In this document: positions 8,697 through 17,697 of the stretch, in pieces | Layout of the letters: every line of letters begins with the position of its first letter | Position numbering within the stretch: the first letter of the stretch is position 1 | NCBI GenBank assembly: GCA_900540475.1 | Contig: UQGG01000003.1 | Location: 124,001-188,000, forward strand | DNA from: an uncultured Robinsoniella sp. | GTDB lineage: Bacteria; Bacillota; Clostridia; Lachnospirales; Lachnospiraceae | Direction of reading: 5' to 3' | DNA length: 64,000 nucleotides | Made by a program: the position numbers and the translations under genes | The notes under the pieces: generated by a model | The model's input: the letters and a program-made list of their open reading frames with translations, nothing else | Database searches by the model: none | What the model was told of the DNA's origin: nothing

Positions 8697-9854
8697 ATGG
8701 AACAGACGAAAAATTTAGGCATCTACATTCATATACCTTTTTGCATCCGTAAATGTGCATATTGTGATTTCCTGTCTTTTGCATCCGAAGAGAATACCAG
8801 AAAAGGATACATCCAGTCACTGATCGCTGAAATCCGGCAGTGGGAAGATGTAGAAAGATGGCATATCACCTCCATCTTTATAGGAGGAGGGACACCATCC
8901 GTGTTAAAGAAAGAGGAGACCGCCGGAATACTGGAGGCAGTATACAACAAGTTCCAGGTGGATGATGATGCAGAAATTACTACGGAAGCCAACCCCGGTA
9001 CGCTTACAAAGGACAAGCTGTACGCCTACCGGGAACAGGGGATTAACCGGCTAAGCCTGGGGCTTCAGTCTGTTCACGACCAGGAATTAAAACTGCTTGG
9101 CAGAATACACACTTATGAAGATTTTTTAAAAGGTTTTCACATGGCAAGAGAAGCAGGATTTTCAAATATAAATGTGGATTTAATGTCGGCACTGCCAGGA
9201 CAGACCGTGGATTCCTGGAGGGAAAGCCTGACCAAAATATTGCGTCTGAAAGCGGAACATGTTTCAGCCTACAGCCTTATTATAGAAGAGGGAACTTTGT
9301 TCTACGAGAAGTATGCCGAGGATGCAAGACTGCGGGATCTGGGAGAAGACTGCCGGATACTTCCGACTGAAGAGGATGAACGCAGCATGTACTATGAGAC
9401 ACGGCGCTTAACCGGGGAGTACGGGCTTGAACAGTATGAGATTTCCAATTATGCAAAACCCGGATATGAATGCAGGCATAACCAGGCATACTGGCTGCGC
9501 CAGGATTATCTTGGGTTTGGCCTTGGAGCCTCATCACTGATTGATAATGTACGTTTTTGCAATACAGCAGATTTGAAACTATACAGCCGGGGAATATTTA
9601 AAAAAGAAGAAAGAGAGGTGCTGTCTGTACAGGAACAAATGGAAGAAACCATGTTCCTGGGACTCCGTATGAAAGACGGGGTTTCCATGGAAGCATTTGA
9701 AAAGGTTTTCCATACTCCATTTTCTGCTGTCTATGGAAAGACAGTACTCGATTTAAAAAATGAAGGGCTGGTGCAGACTGAAGACGAGAGACTCTTCTTA
9801 ACAGAAAAGGGATTTGATTTAAGTAATTATACACTGGCGCAGTTTTTGCAATAG
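8697..9854 (+). CDS. hemW: Radical SAM heme chaperone HemW
   Basis: A 385-residue relative of coproporphyrinogen III oxidase that acts as a heme chaperone (HemW) rather than an oxidase. It has the radical SAM cluster CX3CX2C in 'PFCIRKCAYCDF' near residues 17-28, then 'FIGGGTPS', 'TTEANPGT' and 'INRLSLGLQS', all standard in the family, and the C-terminal HemN domain. It starts 21 bases after the CotH gene with a GAGGA ribosome site, so it may be read from the CotH promoter. In many Firmicutes it sits between lepA and hrcA. Confidence 0.95.
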   Translation: MEQTKNLGIYIHIPFCIRKCAYCDFLSFASEENTRKGYIQSLIAEIRQWEDVERWHITSIFIGGGTPSVLKKEETAGILEAVYNKFQVDDDAEITTEANPGTLTKDKLYAYREQGINRLSLGLQSVHDQELKLLGRIHTYEDFLKGFHMAREAGFSNINVDLMSALPGQTVDSWRESLTKILRLKAEHVSAYSLIIEEGTLFYEKYAEDARLRDLGEDCRILPTEEDERSMYYETRRLTGEYGLEQYEISNYAKPGYECRHNQAYWLRQDYLGFGLGASSLIDNVRFCNTADLKLYSRGIFKKEEREVLSVQEQMEETMFLGLRMKDGVSMEAFEKVFHTPFSAVYGKTVLDLKNEGLVQTEDERLFLTEKGFDLSNYTLAQFLQ

Positions 9855-9938
9855 CGGTAAAACCAGGTTTTTGACTGCAAAATATAACCAAATTTCTGAA
9901 GGAAATTAATTAAATTTTAAAGAAATGTTAAATAGTGG

Positions 9939-9967
9939 TTGAAAAGTTGTAATATATTGTGTATAAT
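9939..9967 (+). promoter_or_regulatory. Sigma-A promoter of the CHAP gene
   Basis: TTGAAA, 17 bases, TATAAT, about 48 bases before the chosen ATG at 10015. Confidence 0.8.
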
Positions 9968-10014
9968 TAGCTCGTAACTTTGAAATGGAGTATGAAGAAA
10001 ACAAGGGAATTTAT

Positions 10015-11322
10015 ATGAACAAAAAGGTTAAAGTTTTAATTTTGATGTGTTGTCTAGTAATTGGCATGATAATACCAATGAAGCCGGAAGCAGCGGCTGC
10101 CTCCACACTAAAGATTCGCGGACATAAATATCCGGTATCACACAAGTTAGGATCCAGCTATTCACTAAAGGGAATGATCTCATCTAATTACAGGATCAAA
10201 AGGATAACCGCTGGAATATACAATTCTTCTGGTAAGAAATCGTATTATAAGAGTAATATTTATCCGAATACGAAGAGTTTCAATCTGGCGAACTCACCGG
10301 CTGATTATGCTTTACAGTTTGACCGGTTAAAAAAAGGTAAGTACTTATACAAGGTTACGGCAAAAGATGCGTCTGGGAAATCCAGAACTTTAGTGAAAAA
10401 GACATTCAATGTGGTTACGAAGACTTCGAAGCTAAAGATTTCAAGTCCGGTACCAAGTTCCGATTTTGCAATCAATGCAGGTGGGTACTATGCGGTAGGC
10501 GGAACGATTAATTCGAATTACAAGATTACGAATGTAACAGCAAAGGTTACGGATGCAGGAGGGGCTACTAAGTTCTCCAGATCAGTAAAGCCAAATACCA
10601 AGACCTTTAAGATTGGTTTTGAAATTGACGGTGCGATGTCATTTAATACACTCCCGGCAGGTACATATAAGTATATTGTAACTGCAAAGGATAAATCAGG
10701 AAAATCCAAGACATTAGTGAAAAGGACCCTGACCGTAAAAAGCAATACACCATCAAATCCGAATAACGGTTCAAACGGAGGTTCTTCAGGAGGAAGTTCA
10801 GGAGGAAGTTCCAGTGGATCCACAGCTAATTTTGTTCAGAGAACGGTTCCGCCGGATTTGAATAATGGAAGCTACTATTCAGGACTCTACAATATTTACT
10901 TTAATTTTGATTATCTAGCACCAACGGGTAAGAAGACAAGCGGTGGTTATAACAGAGGGAATTGTACCTGGTATGCATGCGGAAGAGCAAGAGAAGTGAT
11001 GCTGCAGGCAGGAAAGTCTCCGAATATGTCTATCTTCGGACCGGATCCGGTAGGTATCTGGAATGCCAATAAGAAAGACAAGGTATATGCATATGGTTCC
11101 ACTCCAAAGGTTGGTTCATTAGTGGTTTTTGATTACAACTCTTCAGGAGATGCACATATCGCAATGGTAGAGGCAATTATCAATGGTGTACCATACGTAT
11201 CCGAATCAGGGTACAGTATGAGCAGCAAAAAACCAACAGCTTCCAATATATCTTTCCATTATGGAAATATGTATGAATGGGGCGCAGGAAGAAGAATCTT
11301 AGGATACATATACTTAATATAA
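10015..11322 (+). CDS. Secreted CHAP-domain cell-wall hydrolase
   Basis: A 435-residue secreted protein. The start at 10015 is chosen over the in-frame ATG at 9985 because it directly precedes a normal signal peptide (residues 1-28, cleaved near 'EAAAAST') and follows AAGGGA. Two homologous beta-sandwich repeats (about 30-135 and 137-245) share 'YPNTKSFNL' and 'KPNTKTFKI' plus 'VTAKDxSGKS'. A Gly-Ser-rich linker (about 248-265) leads to a CHAP domain (about 300-435) with the catalytic Cys in 'GNCTWYACGR' and His in 'DAHIAMVEAI'. CHAP enzymes cut peptidoglycan cross-bridges or stem peptides. Likely a housekeeping or remodelling autolysin; the binding target of the repeats is unknown. Confidence 0.9.
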   Translation: MNKKVKVLILMCCLVIGMIIPMKPEAAAASTLKIRGHKYPVSHKLGSSYSLKGMISSNYRIKRITAGIYNSSGKKSYYKSNIYPNTKSFNLANSPADYALQFDRLKKGKYLYKVTAKDASGKSRTLVKKTFNVVTKTSKLKISSPVPSSDFAINAGGYYAVGGTINSNYKITNVTAKVTDAGGATKFSRSVKPNTKTFKIGFEIDGAMSFNTLPAGTYKYIVTAKDKSGKSKTLVKRTLTVKSNTPSNPNNGSNGGSSGGSSGGSSSGSTANFVQRTVPPDLNNGSYYSGLYNIYFNFDYLAPTGKKTSGGYNRGNCTWYACGRAREVMLQAGKSPNMSIFGPDPVGIWNANKKDKVYAYGSTPKVGSLVVFDYNSSGDAHIAMVEAIINGVPYVSESGYSMSSKKPTASNISFHYGNMYEWGAGRRILGYIYLI

Positions 11323-11340
11323 GATAAGTAGTTAAATTTA

Positions 11341-11384
11341 AAATGCCTTAGCACAGACCAAATGGTTTTTGCTAAGGCATTTTG
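11341..11384. terminator. Bidirectional terminator between convergent genes
   Basis: AAATGCCTTAGC (11341-11352) pairs with GCTAAGGCATTTT (11371-11383) around an 18-base loop, with A- and T-runs on either side. It serves the CHAP gene and the convergent SGNH gene. Confidence 0.9.
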
Positions 11385-12128
11385 TTATGAATGAAAAATC
11401 TGATCTGTCATGTATTGATGTATGACTTTTGAAGTGTCCTGTGTATAATGCAGTCCATCCACCGTATCGAACCCATTTTGAATCAGGTAGTTGTAGCAGT
11501 CCAGGTAACGGGTGCTGAATATTTCCTGCAGGGATCCGTTAAAATTTTGGATCTGTGCATTTGTGATTCCTTTGGTTTTTTCTTCATTTACCGGATTCAC
11601 AGACATAAAATAAAAAGCTGCATCGGGGTAGGTTTGAATCAGTTCCTTATATAAGGTCAGATAAAGACTGATATTTTCCACATCATTTACCCCCAGATTG
11701 AAGACTACTGTTTCAGACGGGGATTCGGCAAGTGCGCTTTTTAATTCCGTCAGCCCTGTTTCGCTGAACCATTTGTAACCTTCTCCCTCTTTTGCAATAT
11801 ATACAGTAGAATCAACAGAAGATTTCATGGCCTCTTTCATGGCAACGGTACGGGAATCCCCTACCAGAATAAAAGAGGTATTGCTTTTTGATGCCGTGTT
11901 GTTCTTAGCCTGATCGGGATTATTGTTATCCCCCAGTTGTCCGTCTGCGCTTTCAAGAGCGTTATTTCCTCCATTCAGGGCGTTTTCATAAAAAGGGAGG
12001 TATTTCTTCAGAGGATTTGTATCTTCCATCATATAGAGCGTCAGAATGGCGGACAGCGCCAGCAGAGCTGCTATAGATAGGGATGCAAAAATCACAATCA
12101 GTGTATTTCCTTTTTTCATAATGTTCAT
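11385..12128 (-). CDS. Membrane-anchored SGNH/GDSL hydrolase
   Basis: A 247-residue protein from the ATG at 12128. An upstream in-frame TTG at 12209 would add 27 residues, but that TTG is itself part of a good promoter -35, so I prefer the downstream start. An uncleaved signal anchor (about residues 8-32) is followed by an SGNH hydrolase domain: block I 'LVGDSRTVAM', block III 'NLGVNDVEN' and the catalytic Asp/His block 'DGLHYT'. Such enzymes are esterases that often deacetylate cell-wall or surface glycans; the substrate here is unknown. An AGGAAAGGA site lies about 17 bases upstream of the ATG, separated by a small CTGCC/GGCAG hairpin. Confidence 0.82.
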   Translation of the reverse strand: MNIMKKGNTLIVIFASLSIAALLALSAILTLYMMEDTNPLKKYLPFYENALNGGNNALESADGQLGDNNNPDQAKNNTASKSNTSFILVGDSRTVAMKEAMKSSVDSTVYIAKEGEGYKWFSETGLTELKSALAESPSETVVFNLGVNDVENISLYLTLYKELIQTYPDAAFYFMSVNPVNEEKTKGITNAQIQNFNGSLQEIFSTRYLDCYNYLIQNGFDTVDGLHYTQDTSKVIHQYMTDQIFHS

Positions 12129-12180
12129 GCTGCCGGGAAGGCAGTATCCTTTCCTATAGATTGTTGAAATTTCCTTTCCT

Positions 12181-12209
12181 ATTTTACCTATAAATGTCAA
12201 ATAGTTCAA
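12181..12209 (-). promoter_or_regulatory. Sigma-A promoter of the SGNH gene
   Basis: Minus strand TTGAAC, 17 bases, TAAAAT. Transcription would begin near 12174, after the upstream in-frame TTG, which argues for the shorter protein. Confidence 0.6.
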
Positions 12210-12282
12210 GCTTTTTTAAATCCACAAGAATATTTGTTAAATATAAAAATTAAAATAATTTCTAAAAAAAGTATAAATACTA

Positions 12283-12311
12283 TTGACAAAAAAAAGGCAG
12301 AGTGCTATTTT
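12283..12311 (+). promoter_or_regulatory. Sigma-A promoter of the hrcA operon
   Basis: TTGACA, 17 bases, TATTTT, immediately upstream of the CIRCE operator. The spacer/-10 border also holds GAGTGCTA (12300-12307), a near-perfect single CIRCE half-site. Confidence 0.85.
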
Positions 12312-12324
12312 ATGTACATAGATG

Positions 12325-12351
12325 TTAGCACTCCACTCAGACGAGTGCTAA
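12325..12351 (+). promoter_or_regulatory. CIRCE operator (HrcA binding site)
   Basis: TTAGCACTC, nine bases, GAGTGCTAA: a perfect copy of the CIRCE inverted repeat bound by HrcA. It lies just after the predicted transcription start and 30 bases before hrcA, so the operon is autoregulated and released on heat shock. Confidence 0.98.
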
Positions 12352-12381
12352 CAACAACATAAAAGGAAGGAGGATTTAAGG

Positions 12382-13413
12382 ATGCAGCTGGATGAAAGAA
12401 AGACGAAAATTCTTCACGCCATTATCAAAACGTATCTGGAGACCGGAGAACCGGTAGGGTCCAGAACGATATCTAAGTATGCAGATTTGAATCTGAGTTC
12501 CGCAACAATTCGCAATGAAATGTCAGACCTGGAAGAACTGGGGTATATCGTTCAGCCTCACACTTCAGCTGGCAGGATTCCTTCGGATAAAGGTTATCGG
12601 CTATATGTTGACCGGATGATGGAGGAAAAAGAGCGGGAAGTTACCGAAATGAAAGAACTGATGATTCAAAAGCAGGATAAGATGGATCTGGTGTTAAAGC
12701 AGGTGGCAAAGGTTCTGGCATTAAATACGAATTATGCTACCATGATTACGGCACCTCAGTATCACCGGACGAAGCTTAAGTTCATTCAACTGTCCATGGT
12801 AAGCGATGATCAGATACTGGCCGTCGTTGTGACAGAAGGTAATGTAGTCAAGAATAAGATGCTTCATATAGAACACTGCCTGGATAATGAGACCATCCTG
12901 AAGCTGAATATTTTACTAAACACAAGCTTAAACGGATTGACCATAGAACAGATCAATCTGGGGATGATTGCGAAGTTAAAGGAACAGGCAGGCATTCACA
13001 GCCAGGTAGTAAATAGTGTTCTGGATGCTGTAGCAGAAGCAATAAGGCTGGATGACGACGATCTGGAGATCTATACCAGTGGCGCAACCAATATTTTTAA
13101 ATATCCGGAGCTTAGCGACAGTGAAAGGGCCAGTGAGCTGATCAGTGCATTGGAAGAGAAGCAGCAGCTGGTAAGTCTCGTACATGAAACCATGTCCGAG
13201 GGCGAGCACAATGGCATACAAGTCTATATCGGTGATGAAACACCGGTCAAGAATATGAAAGACTGCAGTGTAGTAACAGCTACCTATGAATTAGGTGAAG
13301 GAATGCAGGGTACGATAGGTATTATCGGCCCAAAGCGAATGGATTACGAGAAAGTTGTGAATACATTGAAAACATTAATGGCGCAGCTGGATGAATTATT
13401 TGATAAAAGCTAG
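12382..13413 (+). CDS. hrcA: Heat-inducible transcription repressor HrcA
   Basis: A 343-residue repressor that binds CIRCE and needs GroEL for activity in characterised species. It shows the winged-helix start 'LDERKTKILHAIIKTYLETG' and 'EPVGSRTISK' followed by 'LSSATIRNEMSDLEELGYI', then the GAF-like and inserted dimerisation domains. The GGAAGGAGG ribosome site fixes the ATG. It is the first gene of the hrcA-grpE-dnaK-dnaJ operon. Confidence 0.98.
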   Translation: MQLDERKTKILHAIIKTYLETGEPVGSRTISKYADLNLSSATIRNEMSDLEELGYIVQPHTSAGRIPSDKGYRLYVDRMMEEKEREVTEMKELMIQKQDKMDLVLKQVAKVLALNTNYATMITAPQYHRTKLKFIQLSMVSDDQILAVVVTEGNVVKNKMLHIEHCLDNETILKLNILLNTSLNGLTIEQINLGMIAKLKEQAGIHSQVVNSVLDAVAEAIRLDDDDLEIYTSGATNIFKYPELSDSERASELISALEEKQQLVSLVHETMSEGEHNGIQVYIGDETPVKNMKDCSVVTATYELGEGMQGTIGIIGPKRMDYEKVVNTLKTLMAQLDELFDKS

Positions 13414-13431
13414 GGAAAGGCGGTAACAAAA

Positions 13432-14100
13432 TTGGCAGATGAAAATTTAAAAAAAGAAATGGAAGAAACTGTGGAAGACCAGGCAGATGAGACTACAGAA
13501 GAAGCAGTAGAAGACACTGCGGAGGAAACCGCAGAATCTGCAAACGAAAATCCTGAAAGTGATGAAGCTGACGAAGAGGCAGACAAAGATGATGCTGACA
13601 AAGATTCGGGAGACGGCAAAGAAGTAAAAAAAGGGTTTTTTGGCAAGAAGAAAGACAAAAAAGATAAGAAAGACGTTCAGATCGAAGAGCTGACAGACAG
13701 GCTGAAACGCCAGATGGCAGAATTTGATAATTTCCGTAAGAGAACGGAAAAAGAAAAGAGCGCAATGTTCGAAGTGGGAGCCAAAAGTGTAATTGAGAAA
13801 ATGCTTCCGGTTGTAGATAATTTTGAACGTGGATTGGCAGCAGTTCCGGATGACAAAAAGGATGATCCTTTTGTAGAAGGAATGGAAAAAATCTACAAAC
13901 AGCTGATTGGAACATTAGAAGAATTAGAAGTAAAGGCAATTGAGGCTGTGGGACAGGAATTTGATCCGAATTTCCACAATGCGGTAATGCATATTGAAGA
14001 TGAAGAGCTGGGCGACAATATCGTAGCCGAGGAATTTCAGAAAGGTTACACCTACCGTGAAAATGTAGTAAGACACAGCATGGTAAAGGTAGCAAATTAA
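13432..14100 (+). CDS. grpE: Nucleotide exchange factor GrpE
   Basis: GrpE releases ADP from DnaK. The 222-residue protein has an unusually long acidic tail (about residues 1-60, rich in Glu/Asp/Ala/Thr), then a lysine-rich stretch, a long coiled-coil helix ('LTDRLKRQMAEFDNFRKRTE') and the C-terminal beta domain ending 'GYTYRENVVRHSMVKVAN', the family signature. It starts with TTG, 18 bases after hrcA, with GGGAAAGG upstream. Confidence 0.97.
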   Translation: MADENLKKEMEETVEDQADETTEEAVEDTAEETAESANENPESDEADEEADKDDADKDSGDGKEVKKGFFGKKKDKKDKKDVQIEELTDRLKRQMAEFDNFRKRTEKEKSAMFEVGAKSVIEKMLPVVDNFERGLAAVPDDKKDDPFVEGMEKIYKQLIGTLEELEVKAIEAVGQEFDPNFHNAVMHIEDEELGDNIVAEEFQKGYTYRENVVRHSMVKVAN

Positions 14101-14186
14101 GCAAATAGTGTGATGTAACAGTCACCTCTTTTAAATAGTAAATAACAATTTCAAATCATAGTATATTAAATTAGGAGGAAACAACA

Positions 14187-16046
14187 ATGGGAAAAATTAT
14201 CGGTATCGACTTAGGGACAACAAATAGCTGTGTAGCAGTTATGGAAGGTGGTAAACCAGTAGTTATCGCCAATACAGAAGGAGCAAGAACAACACCATCC
14301 GTAGTGGCATTTACAAAAACGGGTGAAAGACTGGTAGGGGAACCTGCAAAACGTCAGGCAGTAACAAACGCTGACAAAACAATTTCTTCTATTAAAAGAC
14401 ATATGGGTACAGACTACAGAGTAGCAATTGATGACAAGAAATATTCACCACAGGAAATTTCTGCTATGATTCTTCAGAAAATGAAAGCAGATGCAGAAGC
14501 TTACCTTGGAGAAAAAGTTACCGAAGCTGTTATCACAGTTCCTGCTTACTTCAACGATGCTCAGCGTCAGGCAACAAAAGATGCTGGTAAAATCGCAGGC
14601 TTAGATGTAAAACGTATCATCAACGAGCCAACAGCAGCAGCACTTGCTTATGGTCTTGACAATGAAAAAGAACAGAAAATCATGGTATATGACTTAGGAG
14701 GCGGTACATTTGACGTTTCCGTAATTGAAATCGGTGAAGGCGTTATCGAAGTATTATCCACAGCAGGTGATAACAGACTGGGTGGAGATGACTTTGACCA
14801 GAAGATCACAGATTATATGTTAGCAGAATTCAAGAAAAACGAAGGTGTTGACTTATCTAACGATAAGATGGCTCTTCAGAGATTAAAAGAAGCTGCTGAA
14901 AAAGCGAAAAAAGAACTTTCCAGCGCTACAACAACAAATATTAACCTGCCATTCATCACAGCTACAGCAGAAGGTCCAAAACACTTTGATATGAACCTGA
15001 CAAGAGCTAAATTTGATGAACTGACACATGACTTAGTAGAAAGAACAGCTACACCTGTTACAACAGCATTAAAAGATGCAGGTTTAACAGCAAGCGAAGT
15101 TTCTAAAGTATTATTAGTTGGTGGATCTACACGTATCCCGGCTGTTCAGGATAAAGTAAAATCCCTGACAGGCAAAGAGCCAAGCAAAACTTTGAATCCG
15201 GATGAATGTGTTGCATTAGGTGCTTCCGTACAGGGTGGTAAATTAGCAGGAGATGCAGGCGCAGGCGATATCTTATTATTAGATGTTACACCATTGTCAC
15301 TGTCTATCGAAACAATGGGCGGTGTTGCTACCAGATTAATCGAAAGAAATACAACAATTCCTACAAAGAAGAGCCAGATCTTCTCTACAGCAGCAGATAA
15401 CCAGACAGCAGTTGACATCCATGTAGTACAGGGTGAAAGACAGTTCGCCAAAGATAATAAATCTCTTGGACAGTTCAGACTGGATGGTATCCCGCCAGCA
15501 AGAAGAGGTGTTCCACAGATCGAAGTTACTTTCGATATCGATGCAAACGGTATTGTTAACGTATCTGCAAAAGACCTTGGAACAGGAAAAGAACAGCACA
15601 TCACCATTACTTCCGGTTCTAATATGTCCGATAATGAAATCGATAAGGCTGTAAAAGAAGCAGCTGAATTCGAAGCACTGGATAAAAAACGTAAAGAAGC
15701 AATTGATGCCCGCAACGATGCTGATTCTATGGTATTCCAGACAGAAAAAGCAATGGAAGAAGTAGGCGATAAGATTGATGCGAACGACAAGACTGCAGTA
15801 GAAGCTGATCTTACAGCATTAAAAGAACTGATCGAAAAATCCAATCCGGAAGAAATGACAGAAGCTCAGGTTGCTGAAATCAAAGCCGGAAAAGAAAAAT
15901 TAATGGAAAGCGCTCAGAAATTATTTGCAAAAGTATATGAGCAGGCTCAGGGAGCTGCAGGAGCAGAAGGTGCAGGTCCGGCTCCGGAAGGCGGCGAAGC
16001 TTACCAGGCAGATGATGTAGTTGACGGCGATTACAAAGAAGTGTAG
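14187..16046 (+). CDS. dnaK: Chaperone protein DnaK (Hsp70)
   Basis: A 619-residue Hsp70. The ATPase domain carries 'GIDLGTTNSCVAVMEGG', 'VYDLGGGTFDVSVIE' and 'VLLVGGSTRIPAVQ'; the substrate domain begins near residue 365 with 'LLLDVTPLSLSIETMGG', and a helical lid and Gly/Ala/Glu-rich tail follow. The Gram-positive form lacks the 24-residue segment found in the ATPase domain of Escherichia coli DnaK, consistent with the shorter length. A GGAGG site lies eight bases before the ATG. It works with the flanking grpE and dnaJ products. Confidence 0.99.
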   Translation: MGKIIGIDLGTTNSCVAVMEGGKPVVIANTEGARTTPSVVAFTKTGERLVGEPAKRQAVTNADKTISSIKRHMGTDYRVAIDDKKYSPQEISAMILQKMKADAEAYLGEKVTEAVITVPAYFNDAQRQATKDAGKIAGLDVKRIINEPTAAALAYGLDNEKEQKIMVYDLGGGTFDVSVIEIGEGVIEVLSTAGDNRLGGDDFDQKITDYMLAEFKKNEGVDLSNDKMALQRLKEAAEKAKKELSSATTTNINLPFITATAEGPKHFDMNLTRAKFDELTHDLVERTATPVTTALKDAGLTASEVSKVLLVGGSTRIPAVQDKVKSLTGKEPSKTLNPDECVALGASVQGGKLAGDAGAGDILLLDVTPLSLSIETMGGVATRLIERNTTIPTKKSQIFSTAADNQTAVDIHVVQGERQFAKDNKSLGQFRLDGIPPARRGVPQIEVTFDIDANGIVNVSAKDLGTGKEQHITITSGSNMSDNEIDKAVKEAAEFEALDKKRKEAIDARNDADSMVFQTEKAMEEVGDKIDANDKTAVEADLTALKELIEKSNPEEMTEAQVAEIKAGKEKLMESAQKLFAKVYEQAQGAAGAEGAGPAPEGGEAYQADDVVDGDYKEV

Positions 16047-16061
16047 AATAGATACTTGAAA

Positions 16062-16098
16062 CAATGACTTCAGCACCATCTGGCTGCTGAAGTCATTG
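16062..16098 (+). other. Hairpin between dnaK and dnaJ
   Basis: CAATGACTTCAGCA and TGCTGAAGTCATTG form a perfect 14-bp stem with a 9-base loop. No T-run follows, so it is more likely an RNA-stabilising or partial read-through element than a full terminator. Confidence 0.75.
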
Positions 16099-16171
16099 AT
16101 ATGAATGGAATTAACAGGGAAACTGTCTGAAATAACAGCAGGCAGAATCTGTATTAGGAAAGGTGAACACA

Positions 16172-17344
16172 ATGGCAGAGAGCAAACGTGATTATTACGA
16201 GGTCCTCGGCGTAGACAGAGGCGCTGATGATGCTACGATTAAAAAAGCATACAGACAGTTAGCCAAAAAGTATCATCCTGACATGAATCCCGGAGATAAA
16301 GAGGCGGAAAAGAAATTTAAAGAGGCTTCAGAAGCATATGCAGTTCTGAGTGATGCTGACAAAAAGAGGCAGTACGACCAGTTTGGCCATGCAGCTTTTG
16401 ACCAGGGAGGCGGCGGAGCTGGCGGCTTCGGTGGATTTGATTTCAATGGCGCCGATATGGGAGATATTTTCGGAGATATCTTTGGCGATTTATTTGGCGG
16501 CGGAAGAAGAAGTGCGAACAGCGGTCCTATGAAAGGTGCCAATCTTCGTGCCAGCGTACGTATAACCTTCGAAGAAGCTGTATTTGGCTGTGAGAAGGAA
16601 TTGGATTTAAATTTAAAAGATGAGTGTAAAACCTGCCACGGTACCGGGGCGAAACCGGGAACAAGTCCTGAGACTTGTCCGAAATGCGGTGGTAAAGGCC
16701 AGGTTGTATTTACACAGCAGTCTTTATTTGGCACAGTTCGGAATGTGCAGACTTGTCCGGATTGCAGCGGAACTGGTAAGATTGTAAAAGATAAATGTAC
16801 CGATTGCCACGGAAGCGGCTTCACATCCAGCAGAAAGAAAATTGCAGTCAGCGTGCCGGCAGGTATTGATGACGGTCAGAGCATCCGTATCCGGGATAAG
16901 GGCGAGCCGGGAACAAATGGCGGACCAAGAGGGGATCTTCTGGTAGAAGTAAGAGTTGCCAGACATCCTATTTTCCAGAGACAGGATATGAATATTTTCT
17001 CAACCGCGCCGATTTCATTTGCACAGGCAGCACTGGGCGGTGAGGTTCGGATCAGCACTGTGGATGGAGACATCTTATACGATGTAAAACCAGGTACCCA
17101 GACAGATACCAAAGTACGTTTAAAAGGCAAAGGTGTGCCTTCACTGCGTAACAAATCTGTCCGTGGAGACCACTATGTAACGCTGGTGGTGCAGGTGCCG
17201 ACAAAGCTGAGCGAAGATGCAAAGGAAGCCCTTCGCAGCTTTGATACAGCAACCGGAAATTCTTTAAACCAGAAAAATGCGGGTGCGGAAAAGCCGAAGA
17301 AAAAAGGCTTTATGGATAAATTAAAAGAAACTTTTGAAGATTAA
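16172..17344 (+). CDS. dnaJ: Chaperone protein DnaJ (Hsp40)
   Basis: A 390-residue type I J-protein that stimulates DnaK ATPase activity and delivers substrates. Domain order: J domain with the HPD tripeptide ('KKYHPDMNPG'), a Gly/Phe-rich region with 'FGGFDFNGADMGD', four zinc-binding CxxCxGxG repeats (starting 'CKTCHGTG', 'CPKCGGKG', 'CPDCSGTG', 'CTDCHGSG') and the C-terminal peptide-binding domains. The ATG at 16172 is favoured over the GTG at 16163 because AGGAAAGG lies at the right distance. Confidence 0.98.
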   Translation: MAESKRDYYEVLGVDRGADDATIKKAYRQLAKKYHPDMNPGDKEAEKKFKEASEAYAVLSDADKKRQYDQFGHAAFDQGGGGAGGFGGFDFNGADMGDIFGDIFGDLFGGGRRSANSGPMKGANLRASVRITFEEAVFGCEKELDLNLKDECKTCHGTGAKPGTSPETCPKCGGKGQVVFTQQSLFGTVRNVQTCPDCSGTGKIVKDKCTDCHGSGFTSSRKKIAVSVPAGIDDGQSIRIRDKGEPGTNGGPRGDLLVEVRVARHPIFQRQDMNIFSTAPISFAQAALGGEVRISTVDGDILYDVKPGTQTDTKVRLKGKGVPSLRNKSVRGDHYVTLVVQVPTKLSEDAKEALRSFDTATGNSLNQKNAGAEKPKKKGFMDKLKETFED

Positions 17345-17351
17345 ACTGCAG

Positions 17352-17426
17352 GAGGGTACTGCGTGGTCTGTTGTGACATTTATATGTTTTGTCAGACTAT
17401 GCAGGCCCTTCTTTCTTAATTTTTTA
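17352..17426 (+). terminator. Terminator of the heat-shock operon
   Basis: GAGGGTACTGCGTGGTCTG pairs imperfectly with CAGACTATGCAGGCCCTTC, followed by a T-rich tract ending in TTTTTT. The rest of the gap up to 17475 shows nothing else clear. Confidence 0.6.
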
Positions 17427-17475
17427 TAATTAAAGAAAGCCTTTTCTTAATTTTTCCTATAATGTCTGGGAATTG

Positions 17476-17504
17476 TTGACAAACAGGATAGTAACGGGTA
17501 TTAT
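17476..17504 (+). promoter_or_regulatory. Sigma-A promoter of the surface protein gene
   Basis: TTGACA, 17 bases, TATTAT. The leader that follows (about 185 bases to the ATG at 17698) is long; it contains short inverted repeats but no riboswitch class I recognise. Confidence 0.8.
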
Positions 17505-17697
17505 ATGAATATAGAAACAATTGTGATGAGGGATAGGTATGCAGACAGGTACTTGTTAAGACTCGAATGTTAAAATCATGAGTCGGCTGGATTTAGAAAT
17601 CTGATTAACAGATCTATATTCAACCGCATCAATTTGTTTTCAGGCTTTATGACGAATGTCATCGAAAAATAAAATATGAAGGAGAGAAGGTGTCGTT

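Noticed and set aside
13493..14125. Long minus-strand open frames across grpE, dnaK and GH127
   Set aside because: They mirror the codon bias of clear plus-strand genes and lack ribosome sites and domains.
17505..17697. Riboswitch in the long leader of the surface protein
   Set aside because: I could not match conserved cores of cyclic-di-GMP, SAM, TPP or other common classes by eye.
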